NCBI RefSeq assembly: GCF_037392515.1
Contig: NC_090280.1
Span: forward strand, 21,357,618 to 21,421,617
DNA length: 64,000 nucleotides
Direction: 5' to 3'
DNA from: Haliotis asinina
Taxonomy: Eukaryota; Mollusca; Gastropoda; Lepetellida; Haliotidae
Shown here: one piece after another, positions 32,553 through 44,978 of the stretch
How the letters are laid out: each line of letters starts with the position of its first letter
Position numbering within the stretch: the stretch's first letter is position 1
Notes under the pieces: model-generated
Told to the model about the DNA's origin: nothing
The model's database searches: none
Seen by the model: only the letters and a program-made list of their open reading frames with translations
Position numbers and translations under genes: made by a program

Positions 32553-32702
32553 GGCGGTGGTGTAGCCGAGTGGTTGAAACGTTCGATCATCACGCCCAGC
32601 ACTCAGGTTCGATTCCTCGGCGCAGTGTGTGAAACCCATCAATCTCTCGTGATATTATTGGAACGTTGCTACAATGGCATAACACAAAACTCACTCACTT
32701 CT
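32553..32702 (+). repeat. SINE A
   Basis: GGGCGGTGGTGTAGCCGAGT, GGTTCGATTCCTCGGCG and an AACTCACTCACTT tail. Confidence 0.85.
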
Positions 32703-35335
32703 ATTCTAAATGTGATTTTAGAGGCACTCACTGGTATATCAGTGCAGAATCTATATACTGTCGAACAATTACAGCATCTTGTTCCCGTGTCTGTTAACAT
32801 CAAATAGACTCTCCCATGAACGAAATGTATTTTCACGACTTTGATCTCTTGACTTTAAAGTTAGAGAACACATGTAAATCAGTTGCTGCTAAAATTCACG
32901 GTGTAAAGGTCAAATGGATGTTAACGTGTATAGCCTATCAGAATTTCAGCAATGAACCTCGACATGGACTCAATACGCCTTTGAATTAGATGTGCGGCAG
33001 CTGATCTTACGTCGGTTGACGTTGGTTGACGTTCAGGTATGCTTCGGTCAAGGTCATGTGACAATTATTGGGTGTGGCTGAGTTCTGGCGATTTAGGACT
33101 CCATGTAAAGACTTCTACTCATGTCCTCATTATCTTGCTGGAACAATTCCCTCTGACGGTCAATGATCGGAACCATTTCGTCTGATGTCGTCCCTGTGAC
33201 AAATAGCTGTAAAATTGTCCTTAAGGCACCCAAAGTTGGATTTCACACCAGGACAATCCCAATACCACACATTTCGGGGCAATACGTTAATTTACGTGTT
33301 TTTGTCCAGTTTTGTAGACTGTAGAATCGGATGTTATTCCTCTGTTGGACAAGTCGAGATGGATTTAGTCGTCGCAGCACAGGGCCCAAATAGGTTAATT
33401 GAGTCTTCTGGCTCCAAGTCCATCTTACGCTTTTACTCTGCTCATATTTATCACAAACCAGCATTATTTAATTATCAAACCCCAAATTTTGAAACATATT
33501 TCGAATTTCATGTGTCAATAGCACACAAGCGTTAACACTTTAATAGCAAATATCCCAACATGGGTTAAGAAGTTTGAAACTGATGATGTCATGGCGCACT
33601 TGTATTACACACTTGTGGGCCATATTTGTTTGAAGCTATCGTGGCTGCACACAACAAAGCTCCTGTTTGAAAAAACGGAGAAAGTCAAATTGCACATTAC
33701 AAACAGACCTGTTGCATTTATGTCGTTTAATGTGGTTACACCGAGTGGCTGAATATCAAAGCTAGTCATAAACACCGGAGGTCAAATTCAACATAAAAAT
33801 ATTACTCGACACGTTCAGTAATGGAGTCAGAAAACTCACCGGAAACATGCAGTGGGCAAACTTTCGATAAACATGTTTGTTTTTCATTGAGTTTGGTGAG
33901 TGAGAATGACATTTACCTACGAAAGCTTTTATTGCAAGTTTCCAGTTATTTTACCGCGAAGTATAAAACTGGCTGCTGAACAAGCTTAAAATGACGCTAA
34001 CTCCCAATCAAAATGGCGGGCGGTATACAGTACAGTGCAAGCCAGTCATTCAACTCTCTTTTACGTTTCTTTCATTCCTTGAGAAAAGGTAGAAAAATAC
34101 TTTATTATCCTGAATGGGAATTTGCTGTGCATCATCACAGAGCACACATATGTGTAACATACATACAAGAGCGTTTCTTCGTCTGCAGTTACAGTGGTAG
34201 TCTGTCACACAAACCTTGAAACAATTATATCCATGACGACCAGTCTAATCAAGGATATGGGGGACGTCTAGATTACCACAGTTTCATGAAACCGAAGAAA
34301 GTCTGTGGGCGCCTTTTCATATTATTTTAGGAACCGGTTTATTTCTTTAAATATGTTCATTTTAGAGAGTGGATGTTAGTCTATTGCAGTGGTTGATGTA
34401 ACCAAGCGATGCACTCCATTCACAGTGAACTACATCTCATTTGAACTACGTCACAGATGGTCTCTTGCCCTATGGCATGTAATGGGCACATCCCATCAGG
34501 TGTCCCAGAACTACATGCTTAAAATTACAAATGTAGACTACTTTGATGCAGTCTAATTGACCAGTTTATTATGTTTTATGAACATGGAGGACGGTGGAGA
34601 GAGAAGGGTATATTGTAGTTAGTGAACATTCTTGTTTTCAAAGAAAGGAAACAAGCCAAGCTTATCATATTGGGTGCATGGTTAATGGTTGTCATAGTAA
34701 CTAAATGTATACCTTTCAGTGAAATCACAATAGAAACGGGTGAAACCAACAAGTAATTCTAATTACAGAGTGAATGTTTATTCGAGTTATACAGGGTTAT
34801 ACAACCCATTACTTCTCCATAGCCTTCTCTTAGATCTTCTTCCTTTTTTTAATTCCAACTATTAGTAACGTTATGTAGACGTGAAATATACATTCACCTT
34901 TTTCGTAGCGCCTTGAGCGAGCATCGTATGCACGGATACAGGCGCAGTTACAAATACCCACTATTATATTATTTTTTAAATTAAATAATAATTAAATTTA
35001 TTCCCCTTATAAAATCTGACTATCATCCTTTGGTACAGAAACTGTCAAGTTTAAAGAAAATTGTATTCTCGCTATTTCAGTTATAGATTTATATAGTATC
35101 CATAGGCATATTGGCACTGAATGTTTATCAAAATACCTGTATCCTCTCTATATCATTTTGTATGACTGATACAGGTAGCGATGGGTCATTAAAAGAATGT
35201 GTTTTGGGAAAGGCACATGAGTCAGCAGTGTGCTGTTACTATACTATGTGAGTGGGTCAGCTCACTAATATAAGTAGGCGTGGAAAGCTTGATTCAGCTA
35301 ACAAGTGTACTCATTGAATCTGTCTTATGGGAGGT
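32703..35335. other. No gene recognised
   Basis: The longest stretch without a named repeat. Frames at 33215-33535 (+) and 34013-34219 (+) are short, without a domain, signal peptide or convincing splice pair. A promoter or non-coding RNA cannot be excluded from sequence alone. Confidence 0.35.
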
Positions 35336-35339
35336 CGGT

Positions 35340-35815
35340 CTTTGGGGACTTCTGTCCTTTGGGAGTGCGCCAGATTAGTGATCCAGAGTGTTTGAGGTGT
35401 CGGGGTCGAGCCCACTTGTGACCGGGTGCAGAAACGAAGGAGTGAACTTAGTGTGCAGGTTCTTCTGTGTTGTCAAAAACCATGTGCACTTGAAAGAACC
35501 CAGGAGTCCCTTGTTAAATGAATAGATTGAGGCCATATGAATACGTGCAAATTCCTAGTTGTAACGTGCAGTGAACTTTGGCAAATGACTATATGTCCCA
35601 GTCCACCCGGCTGTGGATGGGTACTAGTAAGGATGTGAAAGCCTCGATATCTCAGTGAGCCCATTGGCTGCAAGCGTTGTTTGATCCCTGAAATTGCTAA
35701 TATGATATGCCGTTGAGACTGACATCCGATGATCCATCGAAAAAATATCAGCCCTTTGAGAATGTACCAGTTGCGTGGATATGCGTGTTATATAAATAGC
35801 CAATAATAGTTCTAG
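35340..35815 (+). repeat. Long SINE- or LINE-derived repeat with TATAAATA-type 3' end
   Basis: About 475 bases containing GTCGGGGTCGAGCCCA, GGCTGTGGATGGGTAC, GTGAAAGCCTCGATATCTCA and ending GTTATATAAATAGCC. I remember this series of blocks from mollusc dispersed repeats; the end resembles the tails of L2/CR1-type LINEs and the SINEs that use them. Only one copy is in the window. Confidence 0.5.
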
Positions 35816-36384
35816 TTAAAGAGTTTTGAGTGACTGATTCTAGTTACAGATTAGTAAGATCTGCAAGACAGGAGGAGACATCATCGTGAGAGCTGCTGGG
35901 GATTTGGCTTTCAAGTCTCCAGTAACTTCATGAATTCGAGGACATGATATCACCTAAAGCCACCAACGCAGGCTTTGTGTCACTATGCAAACTGACAAAT
36001 ATTGAAATTCCGTTTGAAATGTGACTGATATGAAAGATAACACACGTCTACAGACTGTATTTAGTCATCTTATCTAATCCCATACAAATTCTCTTGGGAG
36101 ACTCACTTTCATGTCAGAGACAGGGTCACACATGATGCAGGACCAACCACCTGCTCTACAATGCTGAGACTATCTTCAGGTTTTATTTGAAGCAATTCGG
36201 AGAAATGTGGAAACAGTAATCTGGGGACGAAAGACAAAAATGACAAACTGCATCTTATTATGTAGTAACATTCGTAATATAGTTGTGGGAGAGATAGCAG
36301 TAGTAGCAGTAGCTGTTGTAAAAGTTGAGGTCACATCGGCAATATTTCAGCCATATCGTGACGAGAACAACTAATTTTATGTAT

Positions 36385-36475
36385 AATCGTTAATGGTAAA
36401 TTGTAAAAACCTGTCCACGAAAGACAGTAAAATAACTACAGTATCACAGATTGATTGGAATTTAAAACTAATAAT
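36385..36475 (+). repeat. Dispersed repeat family G, copy 1
   Basis: ACCTGTCCACGAAAGACAGT followed by AAAATAACTACAGTATCACAG matches 53735-53800 with few changes. Boundaries and class unknown. Confidence 0.45.
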
Positions 36476-36586
36476 TAGATCTTTTAGGGGTTAACTGTAG
36501 ATGACAACACTATGAACTACAGATGATAAAAAAGAGGCCATCTATTGCCGACAACCGAAGGTAGATCACCACACTTGGGACCGCGG

Positions 36587-36587
<1 letters not shown>

Positions 36588-36676
<89 letters not shown>
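36588..36676 (+). repeat. (GTA)n microsatellite
   Basis: About 29 uninterrupted GTA/TAG units. The poly-valine frame is an artefact. Confidence 0.97.
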
Positions 36677-37334
36677 CCCAGTCATTCAAACAGCTGGAGA
36701 ACCCAACTCATGACCATAACGGAACGTGACCGTCTCCACGGAAGACAAGGGAGACGGATTCCATACGACCACACACGGTCGTGACGCAGCTGATATATCT
36801 GTACCCTCAAAAAACAAAGCAACTCAAACTCCTCAACGACATTTCACATCTTCAAACAAGACGTCATTTAACCGTAACGTTATCTGTACTCATTTACTTT
36901 TCAGGGAAAGAAAGACGATGACATCACGAGTAGCACGTGGCGGATACTGTTCATGTATATTTCTCTTCATCAGAAACTGCACCTGCATATATTGTTTCTC
37001 TCCCTGAATATATATAGTACATGCGGAAGTTCTTTGCATACAGGTTGGGACAAGGTCAGCAAGTTCCGTCTCCTACGTACGTGTCTCAGGAGAGTGTAGG
37101 GTTTGGCTCAACGTTTACCAGTATTTGACATCCGGGATCCGAAAATAGCTAGATAGCTAAGAGAAGTATCAAGGTACGTCTTTTGATGTCACGGTGCTGA
37201 TCTGTCAGAAATGTACATAGTATCAAAGGCTACTTCAAAGGCTCCGTTATACTATATAATATGCAGTTACTCCTTTATAAAAATTCAGGATATTATTTCG
37301 TTACCTCTATCCGCGATAAAGGTGGTATATTGAT

Positions 37335-37368
37335 GAGTGCGGCGTAAAGCTAAACTCACTCACTCGTT
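37335..37368 (+). repeat. SINE tail fragment
   Basis: GAGTGCGGCGTAAAGCTAAA and CTCACTCACTCG; the GAGTGCGGC form favours family B. Confidence 0.7.
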
Positions 37369-37372
37369 ACCT

Positions 37373-37636
37373 CTATATCGCCACACAGGGAATAATCCCA
37401 TATACCATACAAAGACTAGATGAACGTGCAGTTGCTGCAGACACGCGTGACCAGTCCGGTATTTCCTGCCGATGAAGTGGTTTGAGGATGGAGATACTTA
37501 GTCGACTCCTGTCCCAGCGCACGTCAGGCAGTATCCTGTAAAGACTCTGTCGGTATTCAGATGCCGTGTACTCCTTGGTCAACATCCCATGGGATATCAT
37601 TTTTTGTGTTTCAGGTAGCAACCAACTCCTGAGCAT
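37373..37636 (-). other. Unassigned open frame, 87 codons
   Basis: A frame without SINE or microsatellite sequence, containing MLTKEYTASEYRQSLYRILP and WDRSRLSISILKPLHRQE. The composition is protein-like, but I recognise no domain and found no consensus splice acceptor directly at its start. It may be an exon of an unrecognised gene or chance. Confidence 0.15.
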
Positions 37637-37786
37637 GGGCCGGTCGATCCGCTCGGGACGAAAACAAATGTAACAAAAAACAATATTTTCTGAACAATGA
37701 TCTTGATTTTCCTTTATTGCAATTCTTATTACACATATAATCGAGTTCTTTAAACGTGTGGCAGCGACTGATTAAGAGAAACATTT

Positions 37787-37965
37787 GGCCGATCTTGTTT
37801 CAAGTATTACCGACATTGTTTCCGATAGGGGCGTTGTGTTTATGTTATTACCCCTAAACTACCGATGTCGCTGCAATTGTTACGCGAGTGGGCTGCGTTT
37901 GCTTACATTTGAGATGCAGTTCTTCAAATTTGCCGTAATTCCTTCAGTTACTTAGGGGGGCCTGT
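37787..37965 (+). repeat. Dispersed repeat family D, copy 2
   Basis: Second copy of the segment at 31620-31805, same orientation, with matching block order and a shared CAGTTACTTAGGGGGGCCTG end. Confidence 0.75.
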
Positions 37966-38388
37966 CTGCCCATTATCACCAATCACAAGATCAGAAGCTG
38001 TTAACCAATTCAGCCACCAGAGATGCTACCTCCGCCTCTCACAAGGTTATGTCAGTGAGTTAAATTTCGCTCTGTACTCCAGATGATGGATGTAACTATA
38101 CTGAATCAGAAAAGAAACTGTATTTTTAAAAAAAATAATGAATAATCTTTCTCTGATGATACATCTATGTTTCAGAAATGGGATCCCTATCTTTCGACTC
38201 TAGAAAAACGTTTGCACAACCCACTCAAACCCATCCATTCGTCATGCACATGACGTTAGTCCCAAATCAGGTTTTGCACGTGCAGTCGATCACGTGATCT
38301 TCGCATCGAAGTTTTCTTCATTTGCACGTGTTTCCATTGGCCTCAAGAATTGAAAAACTTTTAAACCGCGGTTCTAACGGTATTTTAA

Positions 38389-38590
38389 ATGTCACGATGG
38401 TCAAATTTGCAACGGAAACGTGCCGTTGGCATGTTGCAAGCGGGAAGATCAGTTATTGACGTCTCAAGAGCTATCATAATATAATGGGATGCAGCCGTCG
38501 TACTGTGTATGACTTGCCAGGTCAAATCGTCGACAACAAAATGGCACCACTCTGATCGTCCAGGGTCGGGTCGTCCCTAGACCAGTAGGG
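38389..38590 (+). pseudogene. Tc1-like transposase N-terminal (HTH) relic
   Basis: ATG-initiated frame MSRWSNLQRKRAVGMLQAGR, then after a stop and frame change GCSRRTVYDL and finally KWHHSDRPGSGRP. These correspond to the paired-like HTH region of Tc1 family transposases (RxRAVGMLxAG, GVSRRTVY, DRPxSGRP). Only the DNA-binding part is present; the catalytic domain is absent. It is unrelated in position to the C-terminal relic at 51280-51494. Confidence 0.75.
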
Positions 38591-39006
38591 CAAGGGGCGT
38601 TTGCTCCTTAGCATTTTTTAAAGATTACATTTTCTGCCAAAGTACTGACATAACACTCTTCTAACGCTGAGAATGCCCCCTTTATTAAGAAGAGTTAACC
38701 ACGGCCCTGGAAGAAATGCTGTCCTTAAAAGAGGCAAGTCTAGATAATGGACAGTCTAAGGACTCCTGCTATTTAGAGTTGTTCTAGAGATATTTCCATT
38801 TAAACCACTAATTATTACCTTAGAGATTTATGCAAGTGTACGATACGTGTAACATGACTGTACACTCCTGAAATCGGCTCTTTGACCCATGTATAAAGAC
38901 ATATTGATAGAGATACCAACGTGGCTTCGATCTACGTTGATATTTTGTTATTAACAGTGACGATGAAGCCAACCCATTCACTCACCCTCTCACTGAAATA
39001 GATCGG

Positions 39007-39168
39007 GGGTGAGGTGAGGTGAGGTGAGGTGAGGTGAGGTGAGGTGAGGCGAGGCGAGGCGAGGCGAGGCGAGGCGAGGCGAGGCGAGGTGAGGTGAGGT
39101 GAGGTGAGGCGAGGTGAGGTGAGGTGAGGTGAGGTGAGGTGAGGCGAGGTGAGGTGAGGCGAGGTGAA
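39007..39168 (+). repeat. (GAGGT/GAGGC)n pentanucleotide array
   Basis: About 32 units. GAGGT and GAGGC units occur in blocks (a run of GAGGC at about 39046-39090), indicating stepwise expansion. The GG doublets every five bases are strand-biased. Confidence 0.97.
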
Positions 39169-39476
39169 ATGAGATTTAACGTGGCGGTCCTACTTAAGAA
39201 TATTTCGCTCGCATGACGACATGCATTCCTGTGTATTTGGGCATGCTTGTACTAGCTCACATGTAAGCTGGTTTTATCGTGACAGCTCACTGAGATACCA
39301 TGCCGCAGTTAAACATGAATAGCCCGCTCGGACACATAATACTGACTCCGAGTCGATCAGTCCTTGTGCCCACTGATGTGGATGTCAGACAGATACCAAC
39401 AAGTACCATATTTAACTTCTTATAAAACGGAGGAACTTTAAAGTTATTATTCTGATATACATATATTACGTTCATG

Positions 39477-39542
39477 ACTAATAAGTAATAATGAGTAATA
39501 ATAAGTAATAATAAGTAATAATAAGTAATAATGAGTAATAAC
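39477..39542 (+). repeat. 10-bp AT-rich minisatellite
   Basis: Six units of AATAAGTAAT with an A/G variant. Confidence 0.85.
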
Positions 39543-39788
39543 ATGAAAAGAAATGACAATGAGGTGAATTTTCTGATCTGGCAGGTAATATTTCATATCC
39601 CGGAACTCAAACCTTCAGCTCTGCTCCGAACTCCATCCCGTCCTCATTCATCATAAGAACTTAACTTAACTGAGCAATGCCCAATCATTATTGAAAACAT
39701 CTGACACGGATTGCCGTGACTCATTTCCTTCTTAAACAATACCTGGGCATGAGTTCCGTCACAGAATCAGAGGAGGAACTGACTGTTT

Positions 39789-40200
39789 CCGCGTTTACAT
39801 TCCTGAGCTTGGTTGGTTTTCAATTGGTTGGTTTGTTGGTCGTTTGAAGGCTGAGTGAGTGAGTGAGTGAGTGAGTTACTTGAAATGGTTGTTTCCGTAT
39901 TTGCATTCCTGGTTTTATTCCACTGGTTGAGTGAGTGAGTGAATGGGTTACTTGAAATGGCTGTATCCACGTTTGCATTCTTGAGGTAGGTTTGTTTTCC
40001 AAAGGGTGAGTTAGTGAGTGACTTACTTAAAATGATTTTCTCCGCGTTTGCATTCCTGGGGTTAGTTGGTTTTCCACTGGCTGGTTGAGTGAGTGAGTGA
40101 GTGAGTGTGTGAGTGAGTGAGTGTGTGAGTGTGTGAGTGAGTGAGTGATTGAACCTGATAGTTTGCATTCCTGAGGCTAGCTGATTTTCTATTTGTTGAA
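39789..40200 (+). repeat. Composite minisatellite with embedded GTGA runs
   Basis: Blocks TTTGCATTCCTG, GTTGGTTTTCCACTGG, (GTGA)n and TACTTGAAATGGNTG recur at about 39794, 39899, 39972, 40047 and 40161 (spacing 73-114, differing mainly by the number of GTGA units). Five units. Confidence 0.85.
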
Positions 40201-40204
40201 TGAC

Positions 40205-41810
40205 TAAACACAGTCATATAAGGGTTTGATGTTACTTCACCCGTGTATGTAATAACAACGTGACGTTGAGCAAGGGAAATAGTGTAGGCAAACATTCATG
40301 TTTGAAACATTACTGAAAAATACGTTTGTAGGATTTACACAGAGTTACTTCGCCTAACTTGCTTCATGTCATGGAAATGGTGCGTGGTGAAAGTAATTGC
40401 AATGTGTTTTAGAAAAACGTGTTTGTCTTAAATCTGATAATAAAATATACAGCCTGCAACATACTTTAACGTCTTCCCTCCGCAACATAAAACTCGTTTT
40501 CCACATATTGAATGTTCTTGGTCTAGTGAAGAAAAAACTATTTCCATCGAGAATTTCAAAATTTGTCCCTGAATACTCAAGCATATTTCCATGTGTAATT
40601 GCCTTGAAATCCTTCCAAGACGAGACTCAGATTGCCCTTTGAGTGTCTTAAAAGTTACAACAGTGAACTATTATTCTGACAGGTGGAATTACCATAGAGA
40701 CAAAGGTATCGTTTGTTCTGAGCGGTGATGAATGACATGTAAGGGACATGTGTATTCATGCTCCCACGTATTCACTCATGATGAAACATATACACATGGG
40801 GAAAAGTGTCGCAAAACCTGATTGTTCTTGCTCCTAAATAGCCATTAAAATTCGCATTATAAATGTGCTTGCTTCATGGTGACTTTGACTGTTCGGGCAC
40901 ACCCTACATTGATTTCCGATGTGCTGAGATCAAGGTGGGCTCCACGTGTACCCAACCATTAAGCAAATATCAAGTTTCCCTAAACTGTTCAGCTTGATGA
41001 CTTGGAAAATTGATTTCGTTGTTGGTGAAAACTGCTCACATGTGACAAGTTTGCATGCTGAATGTTGGCATGTGAGCAAAGACCGCAGCAGTCAGTTGGC
41101 CAGGAAATATAATCAAACTAATTAAGGGACCAGTTCAGGTGAGCCACGAGTTATATATCCTTGTGGGAATGCAGCTCCAGAATCAGTACCTCAGGAGTTG
41201 TTGATTATCTTTCTTGAGAATGGCATGCCAAAATCTTGAAAAAGACTTAATTACGTCAGACGTCCATATTTATCAGCACTACAGATTCAGCAAATTGAAT
41301 GTTTCCTCTCTCTGAATAAATTCGTTCTTTTGCCTGTAGATCTGTCATGTAATCATTTCATGTGGGCCATTTATCCAGACAGTTCATTAAACTGTAGTTT
41401 GATATGGGTTCCCTCACTGTGGATGTAAGCTAACATAACCATAATATGAAAATATGGACGTTGCCATATTTTTCATGAGTATAGTTGTACTCTACTGTCA
41501 ACATTCAGCTAACGATTACCGTTACTATGTGCTCTTGTTTGTTGTATGAGATTGCTGCGGGACGTTTCCTGTAGAATCCCACCACTCAGCTCTCTCCTTG
41601 GGACAGTCATTCATATACTCATGGTAACAAATAAGAGAACACATGAAAGTACAAGTGTTCCTTTTTTATTTCCAGAATTTTACCCATATAGTAATACATA
41701 CCTTGTGAAGAAACCTGAAAAAGAATACATAAACACTTATATTTTCATGTGTTTCGTTATTTGTTTCCATGAGTATATTGTAAAACCATATTGCCTCATT
41801 TGGTTCACTG
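40205..41810. other. No gene recognised
   Basis: Small frames at 40369-40642 on both strands and 41546-41911 lack domains; the last one runs into a SINE A copy. Confidence 0.35.
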
Positions 41811-41813
41811 TTA

Positions 41814-41934
41814 ATAACCAGGGTTCGATTCCCGACATGACTACAGTATGTGCGGCCATTTCTGGTGTTTTCAGTGGCGATATTGCTGGACTAGTGCTAC
41901 AATCGGTCTAAAATTAAAACCACGCACTCACACA
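41814..41934 (+). repeat. SINE A, without head
   Basis: GGGTTCGATTCCCGACATGA, GGCCATTTCTGGTGTTTTC and a degenerate ACGCACTCACAC tail. Confidence 0.75.
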
Positions 41935-42631
41935 TTGTTAACTAATTCACAAAAGAGACTGTTTAAGTGTGACATTGTAATTGAAGAAAGGTCGATTGTG
42001 AGACTTGAAGACTATGAGAGGTGTGACGGTGTAGTTGGTGTCAACACTGGGTAGATTTTTCTGTTGTTTTTTTTACAATAACAATGTCCATTATCTCATC
42101 TTCGATTGCCTGGTATATTTAAAATTGAAAAAAACCCAGAAAAAACAATAACTTTATTTGAGGGACGGTATATCGAGCTATTTCAGGGACGGTATATGGA
42201 GGTAACATACGCATAATAGAGCTGACTCGCTTAATAGTGTATCGGAGCCAGGGCAGAGTAAATTAAAACATCTGACTTGTCACTGCCTCAGTCTATGTAA
42301 ACATGAGAGCTAAACAACAGATATTATATGCAGTTCCTTTGAATAAATAGCTGCGGGGACAGCGGCGGACGATGTATACACAATGGACTTGACTGACTAT
42401 TATTGTTATAATTACTCAATGTAACGGTCAGCTGAACAAACAACGAGAGCGTGTTGGAGAGAGTTGTTTGTCTTCCATGAGTTTTACAATGTTCAAACAA
42501 CCTGTTCCACTTTCTGCCAGGTTGATTGAGAACTGAGTAACTAGAATGGATCTGTGTCGCCGCTGCCTCGTTGCCTATCAGACAGCATCGCGATATCAAA
42601 TCAATGTACTCCTTCATGAAGGGATGAAGTG

Positions 42632-42725
42632 AGATAGTGTAGCAGTTCAGGCGTTCACTCGTTACTGTCAGTGTCCGGGGTCGATTCTTCATATGGTTAC
42701 AATGTGCTGGGTGCATTCTGGTTGG
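42632..42725 (+). repeat. SINE A, 5' part
   Basis: GTAGCAGTTCAGGCGTTCAC, GGTCGATTCTTCATATGG and TACAATGTGCTGGG. Confidence 0.7.
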
Positions 42726-42925
42726 GTATTGGTGAAAACTGGTTTAGCGGCTCTCTTGGTCGCCGTTGTGTTGTCCAGTTGTAGGTTGTCTTGTAATATC
42801 TGGTGAGTGAGGGAGTGAGTGATGGCATTATCATCACAAGGTATGACTGATGGCATTACTAGACATGACAGACGGAACAAGACATGACAGTACACGATGA
42901 AGTGTGACTGATGACACCTGAAAGC

Positions 42926-43050
42926 ATGACAATGACACACGCCATAACGTCACAAATCATCACAATAACACACATCATGATGTCACAACATATGACAATG
43001 ACACACCGCATGACGTGACAAACCATAACAATGACACATGACAGATGGCC
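42926..43050 (+). repeat. 33-bp minisatellite, nearly four units
   Basis: Units start at 42926, 42959, 42992 and 43025 (partial) with consensus ATGACAATGACACAC followed by CATGACGTCACAAA-like sequence. ATGAC words also surround it (42840-43075). Confidence 0.8.
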
Positions 43051-43724
43051 AATGACACAACATCATGCGACTTCACAAGGTATGTCAAACAGCAGGTGCC
43101 CCGATACAACATGCAATCACAAGTGTTTCGTGTGATAAGTTATTTGCACTTTAGCCATGTCAACACATGACCCTGACGCATGTCATTACTATGATCTCAC
43201 GTGGTGTATTTGACGATTGACAGAGTACGGGGAAAACCATAGACTATGGACTCCGGTACAAGAGCCCAGCGAATAGCTATTTGCACGTCAGTTCAATGAA
43301 TACACTGGCTGTTGAACATACACTTTCCGTTACATAAGAATGAGTAGCTGATGGTTCGCACGGTATTGGACATGACAAGGCAAGCACATGTTACAGGCTT
43401 TATTACCAAGATGTACATATTACCGGTTAATTGGTGTTTGCACACAATATTCATGTGTGCTGCCTTTCGTTTTGTAATTGTTTTGTTTGAAAACAGACGC
43501 CGAAAAAAAAACAAAAAGAAAAACCTGCCAGATCAGATAACAAAACAAAGCTATAAAACAAATCTGAGTGAATTACACCATGGGATAATTGTGTCTTCGT
43601 CTGTCTGACTGGTATAAAATCAGTTGAGTGACAATATTCGCTCGATTCTTGCTGACGTTTATAAAAATACAATCTAGGGTATCTAGCAGTCAGAGTTACG
43701 ACTTGTTTGTTTCTTCTTCAGCCT

Positions 43725-43875
43725 AGAGTGAGTGAGTGCGTATGTTTCTATACTGCTGTTATCAATATTAATATCCCAGAAATACCACAGTGGGTGACAC
43801 CTGAAATGTGCTTCACACATTGTACCCATGTAGGGAATCGAACCCGGGTTTACGGCATGAGGAGGGAACCCTTTC
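43725..43875 (-). repeat. SINE A
   Basis: GAGTGAGTGAGTGCGTATGT, then TGTACCCATGTAGGGAATCG and AACCCGGGTTTACGGCATGA; outer head lost. Confidence 0.8.
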
Positions 43876-44072
43876 AGAAATGGATACTCCATCCCACTTT
43901 CATTCCTCAGCAACCCAGGCTAATGGTGGGTGTGAACCTACCAGAAGGCTTTATGAATGGATAACTGAAACCTCATTAGTGTCAACAAAGCTATGGGTTC
44001 CATATCGGTGAGTTTATGACCATTCGTACATATACACTAACATAAGCATTATTGATACTATTATCATATTAT

Positions 44073-44242
44073 GGCAGTGAGTGAGTTTAGCTTAACGCCG
44101 CTTTTAACAATATTTCAGCAATACCAATACAGGAGACACCTGAAATGGGCTTCAAACATTGTACCCATGTGGGGAATCAAACCAGGGTTCATCGGCATGA
44201 CGAGCGAACGCTTAGAGCACTTGGCTACCCCACCGACAATCC
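44073..44242 (-). repeat. SINE A, near full length
   Basis: GTGAGTGAGTTTAGCTTAAC, GCCGCTTTTAACAATATTTC, TGTACCCATGTGGGGAATCA and TTGGCTACCCCACCG. Confidence 0.93.
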
Positions 44243-44811
44243 AACCAGTGGCAGTAGAGTTAATCATAGTTAACACAGAGGAGTGCCAGAAATAACAGGC
44301 ATACGCTGCAACCACAGAGAAAATACAACATGGCCGACAGAGGGAGAAGAACACCTCCAGCAGTGTTAATCTAACACAAGAGAGAGAGGTTAACAACTTT
44401 TTACACGCTACACAATGCTACAGTTTTACCTTTTTCTGTTTAATGCAAGCAAAACGACAAGAACGTTTAAAGCAGTGCCTGGAACATCAAACAGAGATGC
44501 GAAAACCGTCTCAACGTTACATTATTGATTCAAAAAGGCGTTGGATTCACTCAGATTCACAATAAACATCTTTTGGAAGATTCGCCAGACCTTGTTAAAA
44601 TGAGACAGTCTGTACAAACTGACAATCCCACAATTCGCTCTCTCGTGATCGTGCATTTCTTTGGACTGACAATCCTGCCATTTTTAAAAGTTAGACATTT
44701 CAAATGCTTCATAAAACTGTTGAATGTGACCTTCTAACGTCTTCTTTTCTGGAGGAAAACAACTCATGGATATATTTTGTTATTTGTTACCCGAGCCAGG
44801 ACAAATGAACG

Positions 44812-44978
44812 GCCAGTGAGTGACTGTGGTTTTGTGTCGCTTTTAACAATATTCCGAAAATATCACTGCGGGAAACACAAATGGACTTCACACATTGCAC
44901 CCATGTTTGGAATCGAACCCGGATCTTCGCCGTGACAAGCGAACGCCTTACCCACTAGGCTACCCCCATAGCCCCTAA
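44812..44978 (-). repeat. SINE A, near full length
   Basis: CAGTGAGTGACTGTGGTTTT, GGAATCGAACCCGGATCTTC and CCCACTAGGCTACCCCCATA. Confidence 0.9.

Noticed and set aside
36545-36784. Poly-valine frame
   Set aside because: Product of the (GTA)n array.
42324-42716. 130-codon minus-strand frame
   Set aside because: It starts inside a SINE A copy and has no domain.
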